A DNA stretch of 64,000 nt, taken from assembly GCA_947303395.1 (NCBI GenBank), contig CAMYYD010000010.1, positions 23,265 to 87,264 of the forward strand, given 5' to 3'. The DNA comes from an uncultured Bacteroidales bacterium. GTDB taxonomy: Bacteria > Bacteroidota > Bacteroidia > Bacteroidales > F082. Made by a program: the position numbers and the translations under genes. Below are positions 16,031 through 25,475 of the stretch, piece by piece. Under the pieces are notes generated by a model. That model saw nothing but the letters and a program-made list of their open reading frames with translations. It was not told the origin of the DNA and ran no database searches. Within the stretch, counting starts at the first letter, position 1. The number at the start of each line of letters is the position of its first letter.

Positions 16031-16110
16031 TTCCTCACTCCGTTCGGAATGACAAACTCCAGTCATACATCAACAGAGAGTTGTCATTCCGAACCCGCAA
16101 GGGTGAGGAA
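16031..16110. repeat. Intergenic inverted repeat (REP-like)
   Basis: The left arm 16031-16055 ends in GTTCGGAATGACAA. The right arm 16081-16110 starts with its exact complement TTGTCATTCCGAAC, and the outer ends also match (TTCCTCAC and GTGAGGAA). The right arm carries a 5-nt internal difference. The element could act as a terminator; its form suggests a dispersed repeat. I see no second copy in the window. Confidence 0.7.
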
Positions 16111-16150
16111 ACTCAAAAAACATAACGGAAACAAATAAATATTTAATCAT

Positions 16151-19100
16151 ATGAAAAAGCTATTTTTTACAACATTGTTTTTGGCATTTGTCATTTCGAA
16201 TTTACTAGCCCAGACATTCACTGCGGGCGACCTGAATTATTCAGTTAACGATGACGGTGTTACTGTAACAGTTATCAATTCAGCCGGATATATGTTGGGT
16301 GATTTGATTATTCCAGATACGGTAACCGACAACGGCAACACATATGCGGTTACAGCAATTGGAGATTATGCATTTTCGTTTTCAGCCTATGAAATGCTAA
16401 TACTTCCAAACACTCTTATTTCCATTGGTAATGAAGCCTTTTATTGCGGTGTGTTTAATTGTACGTTGAGAATTCCTAATTCGGTTGAGAATATTGGGTA
16501 TAATGCATTTTTTAATTGCAGGAATCTGACAGGTCATTTGACAATTCCAAACTCTGTAACAAATATTGGCTTTTGTGCTTTTATGAATTGTGGATTCACC
16601 GGATTAACACTTCCCGAGTCGCTTAGTTCAATTAGTTCCAGTGCCTTTGCCGAGTGCAATCAGATGTCGGGGACATTGATACTGCCAAGTTCAATAACAA
16701 ACATTGAAGAATACGCTTTTACCGGTTGTAGTTTTACAAGCATAGTCTCATACGCAATAACACCTCCTGAATTAGGCGAGGATGCGTTTACTGATTTCAG
16801 CTGTTCAACTTTGACAGTTCCGAGCGGATGTTTGCAAGAATATCAAAACTCTGATTGGGCTCAATATTTCGATACATTTATTCCATGTTGGGACGGCACT
16901 GTTGCTGAATCATACGCAGGAGGCACCGGTTCGGCATCCGATCCATTCCAGATTGCTACAGCAGAGCAGCTTGCACTTCTTGCCCAGCAGACAAATTCGG
17001 GTCTTGTCGGAATATATCATTATGTTTTGACAAACGATATATGTTTGAGCGGTTCTAATATGTTACAATGGATTCCGATAGGAAAAAATAATAACACATC
17101 TCTAAAGCATTTCATCGGTGTTTTCGACGGCAACGGTCACACTATTTCAGACATGTATGTTACAGAACGCCCAGATAGCTATTGTGTCGGTCTGTTTGGC
17201 TATACAGCTTCCGCTACTATAAAAAACCTTAATGTCCAAAATTCAACAATAAATTATCATGCTGTTGTGCCAAATACTGTTGATTGTGCCGGCTTAATCG
17301 CGGGAATGGCGGAGAATTCACATTTCATAAACTGCACAGTTGATGGAAGTATTGCTTATGAAGGTGATACCGGTTATAGTTTGGGCGGTTTAGTAGGTAA
17401 TCTCCCGATTTCCAACTCTAGTACAAGCACAATACGTGTCTCCGACTGTATAAATTATGCTACAATTCATGCTAACTGCCCTGGTGTTATCATCGGTGGT
17501 GGAACAAACGGCGGAATTATTGGACATACGTTCGTATCACTCGGTAATATCACTGAATTGAATATAGAAAATTGTTATAATTACGGTGATATTATCGCTG
17601 GCGGCAGATTGGGTGGCATTGTTGGAAGGTTTACTATATCTAACAACAATAAAGGTAATGTAAGAAACTGTGAAAATTATGGAACAATAACGGCTACCAA
17701 CGGTTATTCTGGAGGAATTGCGGCAGAAGCGGAAGGTGTTTATTTAGAAAACTGCGTTAATAATTTCGCAGGTAGTATTTATGGACAGTGTGTTGGAGGA
17801 ATATTAAGCACCACAAATCGCTATGCAACGGTAATATCCAAATGTGTGAATCACGCGGCGATATTCGGCGATTTTTCAGCAGGCGGTATTGTGGGTATTG
17901 GATGCCGTGTTTCTAACTGTTACAATACAGGTGATATTTCATTCATTTCGAATGGTAACGGGATATCTAATTCAAGCATAGGCGGCATTGCAGGTGAAAT
18001 CGCAAAATCGGTATGCCGAAATGTTTATAATACAGGTGATGTTGCCTCATCAAGAGGCACGACACGTGCCGGCATTGTTATTGGTTCACTCGGTGCCGAC
18101 GCCCAATGCCGTAATCTGTATTGGCTTGGTGATTACGACATTCCTGCATGTGGAAGCGACTCTTTGATGCCTGAAGGCTCTTGCGCTTTCCATCAATGGA
18201 CGACTCCGACGACTTGGGTTCTCGATGAGCCACAATACGGCACCACCGACTTTATTGAGGCATTAAACCGCGGCTCAAATTACGAATGCCTATGGCTTGA
18301 AGATGAAGATGTCATCAACCATAGACTTCCAATTTTTATAGATTACCCGCAAAATTATCCACTAATCGGCGCTGAATGGTATTACGAGATTACCAACGAC
18401 AACGGCAGCGTGACTTATCAGTATCTTGAATGCGCGGCAGATACTACAATCGGCACTACTAGACCGAAAGTGATTGTTAAGAGCAACACCTTGTACGACA
18501 AAGATTTACACACAAAAGTCACTCACGAATATGTTTATTCTGAAGACGGAATCGTTTATTGGTGGGACAAGCAGTCGCAAAACTATACGACGCTTTATAA
18601 TTTCAATGCCAATGTCGGCGACCAATGGACAATTCACGTCGGAACTCAAAACATTACGATGCATGTCGACGAGGTGAATAACGTTGAGTATAATGGCCAA
18701 ACCTATCGTGTTTTGACTGTCAGCGACACCAACGACATCTTCAGTGGCGACATCATCTGCGGCATTGGTCATACGACAAGTTTCTTCCCTGAGAAACTGC
18801 TCAACAACCGCGATTTCGACGTTGATGGAATTCGTTGCTACTGGCATTTCGGCGAGGAACTGCTGCAATTCGGTGAAGTCGATTGCGACGAGATATACAA
18901 TATTTATAATGATGTGGCTGAAAATGAGGAAACGGGATTTGAGGTTTATCCGAATCCGACAAATGATTACCTAATCATTAATTCCGGCAACGTAAAGACG
19001 CGATTCATCGCGTCTCCATTCACCATCACAAATATTTGTGGCCAAATCCTCATGCAAGGCGTGATTTCGTCTGATAATCAACAGATTGACGTGGAAGGAT

Positions 19101-19162
19101 TGGAAAATGGAATCTATTTCATCACAATTAATAATATCACGATGAAATTTGTGAAAAAATAA
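16151..19162 (+). CDS. Giant secreted protein: BspA-like LRR, GLUG-type repeats and T9SS sorting tail
   Basis: The 1003-residue protein starts with a signal peptide (MKKLFFTTLFLAFVISNLLAQ). Residues about 50-235 hold BspA-type leucine-rich repeats (units like LRIPNSVENIGYNAFFNC). About 250-715 hold a Gly-rich repeat region starting WDGTVAESYAGGTGSASDPF and containing many units of the type GGIVGxxxxxxxxNCYNxGDI, as in GLUG-motif proteins. About 735-920 is a domain shared with the next gene (LIGAEWYYEITN, YWWDKQSQNYTTLYNF, IICGIGHT). The end is a T9SS type-A tail with YPNPTNDYL, ITNICGQI and GIYFI. It is probably a surface or secreted adhesin or mucin-binding protein exported by the T9SS; specific binding partners are unknown. 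A short palindrome at 18996-19015 interrupts the tail domain in frame. Confidence 0.85.
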   Translation: MKKLFFTTLFLAFVISNLLAQTFTAGDLNYSVNDDGVTVTVINSAGYMLGDLIIPDTVTDNGNTYAVTAIGDYAFSFSAYEMLILPNTLISIGNEAFYCGVFNCTLRIPNSVENIGYNAFFNCRNLTGHLTIPNSVTNIGFCAFMNCGFTGLTLPESLSSISSSAFAECNQMSGTLILPSSITNIEEYAFTGCSFTSIVSYAITPPELGEDAFTDFSCSTLTVPSGCLQEYQNSDWAQYFDTFIPCWDGTVAESYAGGTGSASDPFQIATAEQLALLAQQTNSGLVGIYHYVLTNDICLSGSNMLQWIPIGKNNNTSLKHFIGVFDGNGHTISDMYVTERPDSYCVGLFGYTASATIKNLNVQNSTINYHAVVPNTVDCAGLIAGMAENSHFINCTVDGSIAYEGDTGYSLGGLVGNLPISNSSTSTIRVSDCINYATIHANCPGVIIGGGTNGGIIGHTFVSLGNITELNIENCYNYGDIIAGGRLGGIVGRFTISNNNKGNVRNCENYGTITATNGYSGGIAAEAEGVYLENCVNNFAGSIYGQCVGGILSTTNRYATVISKCVNHAAIFGDFSAGGIVGIGCRVSNCYNTGDISFISNGNGISNSSIGGIAGEIAKSVCRNVYNTGDVASSRGTTRAGIVIGSLGADAQCRNLYWLGDYDIPACGSDSLMPEGSCAFHQWTTPTTWVLDEPQYGTTDFIEALNRGSNYECLWLEDEDVINHRLPIFIDYPQNYPLIGAEWYYEITNDNGSVTYQYLECAADTTIGTTRPKVIVKSNTLYDKDLHTKVTHEYVYSEDGIVYWWDKQSQNYTTLYNFNANVGDQWTIHVGTQNITMHVDEVNNVEYNGQTYRVLTVSDTNDIFSGDIICGIGHTTSFFPEKLLNNRDFDVDGIRCYWHFGEELLQFGEVDCDEIYNIYNDVAENEETGFEVYPNPTNDYLIINSGNVKTRFIASPFTITNICGQILMQGVISSDNQQIDVEGLENGIYFITINNITMKFVKK
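18359..19162 (+). repeat. Segmental duplication, copy 1 (C-terminal module of the first giant protein)
   Basis: This stretch is homologous in both DNA and protein to 21302-22120 in the next gene. It includes an identical run around ATCACAAATATTTGTGGCC and another around TTCGTCTGATAATCAACAG. The modules upstream differ between the genes. Confidence 0.85.
18996..19015. repeat. Short perfect palindrome inside a coding region (variant A)
   Basis: Nine-bp arms (AGACGCGAT / ATCGCGTCT) around a 2-nt TC. It is read in frame as KTRFIAS, between the YPNPT strand and ITNICGQI of the sorting domain. Confidence 0.85.
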
Positions 19163-19183
19163 AAACGAATAAAAACAAATATC

Positions 19184-22120
19184 ATGAAAAGACTATTATT
19201 AGTTTTGTCTTTCTGCTTTGTGATTGTTGGTGTTAAGGCACAAAACATTTGGAAACCAATCAGTTATAGCGGCACTTTTTTAGGAGCGGGGCCAGATGGC
19301 AGTATTTACACTACAAACTATATTGGCGACCATAACATCATGATTTCAAAGGATGATGGCGAGACATGGCAAGTGTCATTCCCTGGCGAAGGATGTTATT
19401 TTAATCCATTTTGTTTCACGGTAAGTAAAGAAGGACGAGTGTTTGTTGTTGACAATCAATCGGATAGAGTTTTTTATACTAGCAACAACGGTCTTACTTG
19501 GCAGTATACTGAACCAATTCCCATTGAAAGCTGGGATAATGCTTATATGTTGTATGCCGCCACTAACAACATTATTGTTGGAAGGACCAATGAACAAGAT
19601 GTTTTCTATACAATCGACGGAGGTGTAACATGGCAAATTCATCATCCTGATATTTTTGATCCGGATTATGCTATTTATGATATTATCGTCAATGAAAACG
19701 GCGATGTTTATGCCAGCATTTACAATCCTTTCAGGACTAATATGGGTATTTATCATTCATCAGTTTACAATATAAATAACTGGGAGCTTATTGAATTTGA
19801 CGGTTTGGGCATAAGGGATATAGCGTTCGACCCTGAAGGCAATGTGGTTTGCGGCGTGGTATCGGGTTCGTTTCCAGGATTTGTACATAAACCTGGATTC
19901 TATGCATTTTCATCAAACAACAGCATCGCCATTTCTGATAACGGCATTACATACACATGGAAAGAATTGCCAACTAAAGCAGTTTTAACATATTCATTAG
20001 ACCATGGTGGCAGTTTTACTGAGATTGGCGAAGAGTTGCCTCTTTCAATGTTCACTTTTGAAGGGTCAATATATAAAGGGTTTGATAATCATTTGTATTT
20101 CCTTGGAAATGGTCTAAAAAAATCGGTAAGCAACGCCGATGATCTGATAAACCAAACGGATTCGTGTTGGAATGGCGGCGTTGCCTATTCGTTTGACGGC
20201 GGTGAAGGCACGTATGAAAACCCATATAGGATAGCTTCGGCGGAACAGCTCGCTTTACTCGGCGAATGGTGTGATCATGGCTGTTACGTTTTGACAAAAG
20301 ACATCTGTCTGAATGGCTCAAATGGATTGATTTGGGATCCGATAGGTAAAGTCATTGACGAATATAATTGGAGTAGTTTTTCGGGTGTTTTCGATGGCAA
20401 CGGTCATAAAATATATGATATGCGTGTTGATGAGACTTGCGGCTCAAAGACTGTCGGTTTGTTCGGCAACACTTATCGGGCGACCATTAAAAATGTGATT
20501 ATTGAGAGCTCGTCTGTTGAAAATGATGCGGATAACAGTTACAGCAAAGCAAGTGCCGCTTTGCTCGTCGGTCAAGCAGAACAGACAAATATCATCAGCT
20601 GCACGGTTAATGGTGTGGTGCATGGCACGTGCAACGATAATCTTGAAGGAGGTTTCGTGGGCGGCATCGTCGGTTTCAGTGAGAAAAGTCATATAATTGA
20701 CTGTTTCAATTATGCCTCAGTTAATGGTAATGTAGTCGGCGGAATCGTTGGGAAGTCGACACTGGACACCATATCTGTCTGCGGTAATTATGGCGATATT
20801 ACCGGAATTATCACTGACAATGCGACAACATTTGCCGGCGGTATCTCAGGACAAGGTGATTATATCGCTGATTGTTTTAACCATGGTAATATTACCACCG
20901 TTTATGATGGCGATTCCATACATTCGTTGTTTTTTCTCGGCGGCATAGCTGGTTATGTATCGACAGAAGGTCATATCAATAACGTTTACAACATTGGTGA
21001 CATTGAAGAGCCCGCTTCATCGGACTATGATTTAGGCATCATAGCGGGACATGCTTTGTCGGACGATTTCACCGATTGCTATTGGCATGGCGAATACAAC
21101 ATCCCTGTTTGTGGTAACCTTACCGTACAAAATTCATGCGCTTTTAATTATGATGAAACGTCAGGCCGATGGATTCTCGACGAGTCACATCATGGCACCA
21201 CCGATTTTCTCGACGCCTTGAACATCAGCTCATCAAGCAACTGTTACTGGTATTTAGATGGCAATGGCTATCCCAGACCGGGCTATTTCGGACTGAACTA
21301 TTCGCTTATCGGAACAGAATGGTATTATGAGATAACAAACGGAAACGGAGCTATAACCTATCAGCATTTGGAATGCGCCGCCGACACTGCCATCAACAGC
21401 AAGCGCGCCAAAGTGATTGTAAAAAGCAACACATTGTACGACAAAGATTTACGCTCAAAAATCACTCATGAATACATCGATTATGACGATGGTGTCGTTT
21501 ATTGGTGGGACAAGCAATCAGAGAGTTATACAACCCTCTACAATTTCGATGCTCAAATTGGTGACGAATGGAGTATACATGTAGGTAATGAGAGTATCAC
21601 TATGCATGTTGATAATGTGTATTACAATGATTATGAAGGTAAAACCTATCGTGTTATGACTGTCAGCGATGCGAACGACATCTTTAGCGGCGATATCATC
21701 TGCGGCATTGGGCACACCATGAGTTTCTTCCCTGAGAGACTGCTCAACAATCGCGATATCGACGTGGATGGTATCCGCTGCTATTGGAGTTTTGGCGAGC
21801 AGATGATACAATTCGGTGACACCGACTGTGATGAAATTTATAACATCATTCATTTTGATGTTGAGGAAATTCAATCCGAGACGATTTCGGTTTATCCGAA
21901 TCCGACAAATGGCGTAATCACAATTAAAATTGGCGATAATGAGACGTTTCAGGAAACGTCTCTACAGGCGATGGAATACACCATCACAAATATTTGTGGC
22001 CAAATCGTCACACAAGGCATGATTTCGTCTGATAATCAACAGATTAACATAGAAAACTTGCCGGATGGAATGTATTTTGTAAATATCAATAATCAAATTG
22101 TAAAGATTATTAAAAATTGA
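19184..22120 (+). CDS. Giant secreted protein: BNR/Asp-box repeats, GLUG-type repeats and T9SS sorting tail
   Basis: The 978-residue paralog of the preceding gene starts with a signal peptide (MKRLLLVLSFCFVIVGVKAQ). Residues about 25-320 hold sialidase-like Asp-box units (SKDDGETW, SNNGLTW, TIDGGVTW), suggesting a beta-propeller. No full sialidase catalytic set was identified. About 328-700 is a Gly-rich GLUG-type region beginning WNGGVAYSFDGGEGTYENPY. About 707-890 is the module shared with the preceding protein. The end is a T9SS tail (YPNPTNGVI, ITNICGQI, GMYFV). The genes are 21 nt apart and likely co-transcribed. A different short palindrome (21941-21962) is inserted at the same place in the sorting domain as in the first paralog. 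Confidence 0.85.
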   Translation: MKRLLLVLSFCFVIVGVKAQNIWKPISYSGTFLGAGPDGSIYTTNYIGDHNIMISKDDGETWQVSFPGEGCYFNPFCFTVSKEGRVFVVDNQSDRVFYTSNNGLTWQYTEPIPIESWDNAYMLYAATNNIIVGRTNEQDVFYTIDGGVTWQIHHPDIFDPDYAIYDIIVNENGDVYASIYNPFRTNMGIYHSSVYNINNWELIEFDGLGIRDIAFDPEGNVVCGVVSGSFPGFVHKPGFYAFSSNNSIAISDNGITYTWKELPTKAVLTYSLDHGGSFTEIGEELPLSMFTFEGSIYKGFDNHLYFLGNGLKKSVSNADDLINQTDSCWNGGVAYSFDGGEGTYENPYRIASAEQLALLGEWCDHGCYVLTKDICLNGSNGLIWDPIGKVIDEYNWSSFSGVFDGNGHKIYDMRVDETCGSKTVGLFGNTYRATIKNVIIESSSVENDADNSYSKASAALLVGQAEQTNIISCTVNGVVHGTCNDNLEGGFVGGIVGFSEKSHIIDCFNYASVNGNVVGGIVGKSTLDTISVCGNYGDITGIITDNATTFAGGISGQGDYIADCFNHGNITTVYDGDSIHSLFFLGGIAGYVSTEGHINNVYNIGDIEEPASSDYDLGIIAGHALSDDFTDCYWHGEYNIPVCGNLTVQNSCAFNYDETSGRWILDESHHGTTDFLDALNISSSSNCYWYLDGNGYPRPGYFGLNYSLIGTEWYYEITNGNGAITYQHLECAADTAINSKRAKVIVKSNTLYDKDLRSKITHEYIDYDDGVVYWWDKQSESYTTLYNFDAQIGDEWSIHVGNESITMHVDNVYYNDYEGKTYRVMTVSDANDIFSGDIICGIGHTMSFFPERLLNNRDIDVDGIRCYWSFGEQMIQFGDTDCDEIYNIIHFDVEEIQSETISVYPNPTNGVITIKIGDNETFQETSLQAMEYTITNICGQIVTQGMISSDNQQINIENLPDGMYFVNINNQIVKIIKN
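21302..22120 (+). repeat. Segmental duplication, copy 2 (C-terminal module of the second giant protein)
   Basis: Partner of 18359-19162. Protein similarity is near-continuous over about 250 residues, from IGTEWYYEITN to the end. Confidence 0.85.
21941..21962. repeat. Short perfect palindrome inside a coding region (variant B)
   Basis: Ten-bp arms (GAGACGTTTC / GAAACGTCTC) around AG, read in frame as ETFQETS. The position in the protein matches the palindrome of the upstream paralog, but the sequence and reading phase differ. Confidence 0.85.
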
Positions 22121-22131
22121 GAATAAAATTA

Positions 22132-22173
22132 CGGCGCTGCTTTAAGGGCATTAACGCCATTAAAGCAGCGCCG
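22132..22173. terminator. Long bidirectional hairpin between convergent genes
   Basis: Fourteen-bp arms CGGCGCTGCTTTAA (22132-22145) and TTAAAGCAGCGCCG (22160-22173). The loop can form a further GGC/GCC pairing. It ends the giant-protein operon and probably also the opposing tricorn transcript. Confidence 0.8.
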
Positions 22174-22193
22174 CATTAATTACTTTTACACTA

Positions 22194-25100
22194 TTAATGT
22201 GTCTTATCCGGCCACTCCGGCACTGCTGGTGCTTCCGGCCAGTCCTTCATCTGTTCAAGGATTACCTCGATAGCCTTGTCAAGCTGGGCGTCAACGCCAT
22301 TGAACTCATCGTATGGATTGTTGTCGATGACGATATCAGGATCGACACCGTGTCCCTCGATGATCCAGTTACCGTTTTGGTCGAACGGAGCGAACTCAGG
22401 ACGGTTCAAAGTGCCGCCATCGATGAACGGCAAGCTGCCACGGATGCCAACAACACCGCCCCATGAGCGTGTACCGATGGTCGTACCGAGCTTATAGTGC
22501 TTGAACTGCCACGGGAACAGGTCACCGTCGGATGCTGAATATTTATTGAACAACAACACTTTAGGTCCGTTCATCATCTGGTTTGGCTTGATTTCGGCAG
22601 CGCTGCCGTTGCGTGTGATGGTCCACATCGCTGCTTCACGGCGCAGACGTTCGATAATCATTGGAGAGACGTTGCCACCGCCATTGCCACGGTCGTCGAT
22701 AATCAGAGCCTTCTTGGTGAGCTGTGGATAGAAATATTTCACGAACTCGTTCAAGCCCTCAGGTCCCATATCAGGGATGTGGATGTAGCCCACCTGACCG
22801 TTGGTCGCCTTGTTGACTTTCTCGATGTTGTTTTGCACCATATTGTAATAATAGAGCGAGTTTTCGCTTGATATCGGTGTAACCACCACGTCGCGGGCAC
22901 CGTTTTCCGATGCTTTAGTGTTTAAAGTTAAAACGACAGCCTTGCCAGCTTTGTCAACCAAAGACTCGTAGATGTTGTTCATGTTTTTTGTTGACACGCC
23001 ATCGACAGCCACGATGAAGTCGCCTTCCTTAGCATTTACGCCTATTTCGGTCAATGGTGAGATTGTTGCGTCGTTCCAGCTCTCCCCTTTCAAAATCTTC
23101 TTGATTTTGTAATAACCGCTACCGTCACGCTCAAGTTCAGCGCCAAGCAGACCGAGTTTGAGACGTGGTGTCTCGACGCGGTCGCCGCCACCGGTGTATG
23201 CATGTCCGATGTTCAATTCACCAATCATCTCGCCGATGAGGTAGTTGACATCGTTACGGTCGCCGCAATAAGGAATCAACACCGAGTATTTATCGTGGAT
23301 TGCCGGCCAGTCGTTGCCGTGCATGTTTGGCGCATAGAAGAAATCGCGCATCTGACGCCATGCCTCGGTGTAGATCTGAGCCCATTCCTCATGCAGATTG
23401 ACCCATTTCTTCATGTTCGAGAGGTCAACAGGATTGTCGATGCTCTTCACTTCGCGCTTTGGAGCGTTGATAACCGCCATGTCCCAACGTTTTCTGATAA
23501 TCATCTTCTTTCCGTCAGGAGTCAATCCATAGCCGTTGAAGTCGCCGATTCTAGTAGCTTCTTTTTCCTCCAAATCATAGTAATACAAGCCGCCGCCACG
23601 GTTGCCCCAAGACATATAATAAAGCCCGTTTTCAACACCTTTGAGCTCGTAATAATATGCGGTTTTGATGTCTGGCAACGGGATGATACGACTCATAATG
23701 CCTTCAAAATCAATCTTTATCGACTTATCTTCTTTCTTTGAATCTTTTTTCTTGTCTTTGCCAGATTTTTCTTCTTTTGCCTCGCCTTTTTCGACTTTCA
23801 CTTCGTCATTCTTTGCGAGGAACGGCGATGGGGTGTCTTTCTGCAAAGTAATCAAATAGATGCGGCTCTGCTCACGATAGGCGTAGTTCCACTCCACGCT
23901 GCTGTATGTCGGGTTGAAATCACGTTCTGAGGTGAAATACAGATACTTTCCGTTCTTGTCGAAGGTCGGATTCGATGAGTTGAACCAAGTGTCGGTGACA
24001 GGCTCAGTCTTCTGAGTATCAACGTTATAAATGAAAATTCTGCTAAACTCCGACATGTTTGCATCTGTGTAAGCTATCCATTTGCTGTCGGGCGACCATG
24101 TAAAATCTCCCATCTCACCAGCCTGGCTCTTTGCCACCTCAGTCACTTTCTTCGAAGCGACGTCAATCATCATGAGGCGGTTCATTTTGTCGTACCAGGC
24201 AATCTTTTTGCTATCTGGCGACCATGAAGGCTGGTATTTGTATGTCTCCGAAACCGATTTAGAATCAGTGAGTTGGATAGCCTCCTCTTTGCCATCCTGT
24301 TTCTGGATGAAAAGTTCGTCGTTGCCAGTTTTATCAGAGATGTAAGCGATATATTCGCCATCAGGAGACCATGCGACGTTGCGGTCGTGGACGCCGTCAG
24401 ATTTTGTGAGATTACGAGTAATTCCTGACTCTACAGGCAATGTCCAAACATCACCGCGAGCACCTAAGACGATACGTTTGCCATCAGGAGACACATCACC
24501 CGAGGTTATGAATTTCGATGCGTCGATGTATTTCGTTCTCGATGATATGCCATCGTTGACGATTCTCACTTTTATCGGGTGAATGCTGTTGTCCTTCAAG
24601 CTCAGACGATACAACATGCCGCCATTTTCATAAACGATGTCGTTGTCACCAAGCGAAGGATATTTCACATCGTAATAAGTGTAATCAGTAACCTTCGTAA
24701 GTGCCTTTGTGTTCAAGTCATAGCAGAAGATATTCATCGTTCTGTCACGGTCGGAGCAGAAATAAATCTTATTGCCAGCCCACATCGGGAAGATGTCTTG
24801 AGCGACGTTGTTGGTTATGTTTGTGAGTTCTTTCGTGTTGAAGTCGAAAATCCAGATATCGTCGGCCATACCGCCACGATAGTATTTCCATGTACGGAAC
24901 TCGCGCATCACTCTGTTGAATGCAATCTTTTGACCGTCAGGAGAATAGCTAATCCAGCCGCCTTCTTCAAAAGGGAGCTGCTCGCCAAGTCCACCGTTGA
25001 TGTTTGCCACAAAAAGATGTCCGACGAAATCATCCCAAGTGATTCTGCGTGAACGATATACGATGTTTTCGTTGTCTTTCCATGTCATCACGATATTGTT

Positions 25101-25463
25101 CGGTCCCATGCGGTCTGAGAGGTCGTCACGGTCGAGGGTTGCAGTGTAGGTAACACGTTTAGGCTCACCACCTTGCGATGGCATCACGTAAACCTCGGTA
25201 TTGCCGTCGTACTGGCCAGTAAATGCAATGTTTTTTCCGTCTGGAGAGAATCTCGCAAAGATCTCGAATCCGTCAGAGTCGTTAGTCAGTTGGCGAGCCT
25301 CACCGCCGTTGATGTCGACAGTGTAAAGGTCACCGGCGTAGCTGAAGACCACCTGGTTTCCGTGAATTGCCGGAAAACGCAGCATCTTAGCCTCATTCTG
25401 TGCTTGAAGTGACAATGTGCCTAATGCAAGCAACATGCTGAAAATCAATAAGTTTTTCTTCAT
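22194..25463 (-). CDS. Tricorn-like protease (beta-propeller, PDZ, S41 peptidase), exported
   Basis: The 1089-residue protein has a signal peptide (MKKNLLIFSMLLALGTLSLQAQ). Two TolB/WD-like propeller regions carry repeated SPDGKxIAF motifs (about residues 25-590). A charged Lys/Glu linker follows, then a tricorn C1-like region, a PDZ domain (LLGAELERDGSGYYKIKKIL, EGDFIVAVDGVS) and an S41 peptidase core with DDRGNGGGNVSP. The likely catalytic serine is S978 in NKYSASDGD. Tricorn degrades oligopeptides to small products; in Bacteroidota the exported homologues probably work in the periplasm or at the surface. The end, VPEWPDKTH, is complete. It is downstream of the helicase-nuclease gene with a 12-nt gap. 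Confidence 0.9.
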   Translation of the reverse strand: MKKNLLIFSMLLALGTLSLQAQNEAKMLRFPAIHGNQVVFSYAGDLYTVDINGGEARQLTNDSDGFEIFARFSPDGKNIAFTGQYDGNTEVYVMPSQGGEPKRVTYTATLDRDDLSDRMGPNNIVMTWKDNENIVYRSRRITWDDFVGHLFVANINGGLGEQLPFEEGGWISYSPDGQKIAFNRVMREFRTWKYYRGGMADDIWIFDFNTKELTNITNNVAQDIFPMWAGNKIYFCSDRDRTMNIFCYDLNTKALTKVTDYTYYDVKYPSLGDNDIVYENGGMLYRLSLKDNSIHPIKVRIVNDGISSRTKYIDASKFITSGDVSPDGKRIVLGARGDVWTLPVESGITRNLTKSDGVHDRNVAWSPDGEYIAYISDKTGNDELFIQKQDGKEEAIQLTDSKSVSETYKYQPSWSPDSKKIAWYDKMNRLMMIDVASKKVTEVAKSQAGEMGDFTWSPDSKWIAYTDANMSEFSRIFIYNVDTQKTEPVTDTWFNSSNPTFDKNGKYLYFTSERDFNPTYSSVEWNYAYREQSRIYLITLQKDTPSPFLAKNDEVKVEKGEAKEEKSGKDKKKDSKKEDKSIKIDFEGIMSRIIPLPDIKTAYYYELKGVENGLYYMSWGNRGGGLYYYDLEEKEATRIGDFNGYGLTPDGKKMIIRKRWDMAVINAPKREVKSIDNPVDLSNMKKWVNLHEEWAQIYTEAWRQMRDFFYAPNMHGNDWPAIHDKYSVLIPYCGDRNDVNYLIGEMIGELNIGHAYTGGGDRVETPRLKLGLLGAELERDGSGYYKIKKILKGESWNDATISPLTEIGVNAKEGDFIVAVDGVSTKNMNNIYESLVDKAGKAVVLTLNTKASENGARDVVVTPISSENSLYYYNMVQNNIEKVNKATNGQVGYIHIPDMGPEGLNEFVKYFYPQLTKKALIIDDRGNGGGNVSPMIIERLRREAAMWTITRNGSAAEIKPNQMMNGPKVLLFNKYSASDGDLFPWQFKHYKLGTTIGTRSWGGVVGIRGSLPFIDGGTLNRPEFAPFDQNGNWIIEGHGVDPDIVIDNNPYDEFNGVDAQLDKAIEVILEQMKDWPEAPAVPEWPDKTH

Positions 25464-25475
25464 TTTTATTAAGTT

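Noticed and set aside
16900..18200. CRISPR-like periodicity in the Gly-rich repeats
   Set aside because: The regularity is at the protein level (GGI-type units) with varied codons and spacing; no conserved DNA repeats with unique spacers.
23202..23741. A 179-codon plus-strand frame inside the tricorn-like gene
   Set aside because: Antisense shadow of a clear multidomain protein; the same reasoning applies to the many long frames opposite the helicase, TamB and PPDK-like genes.
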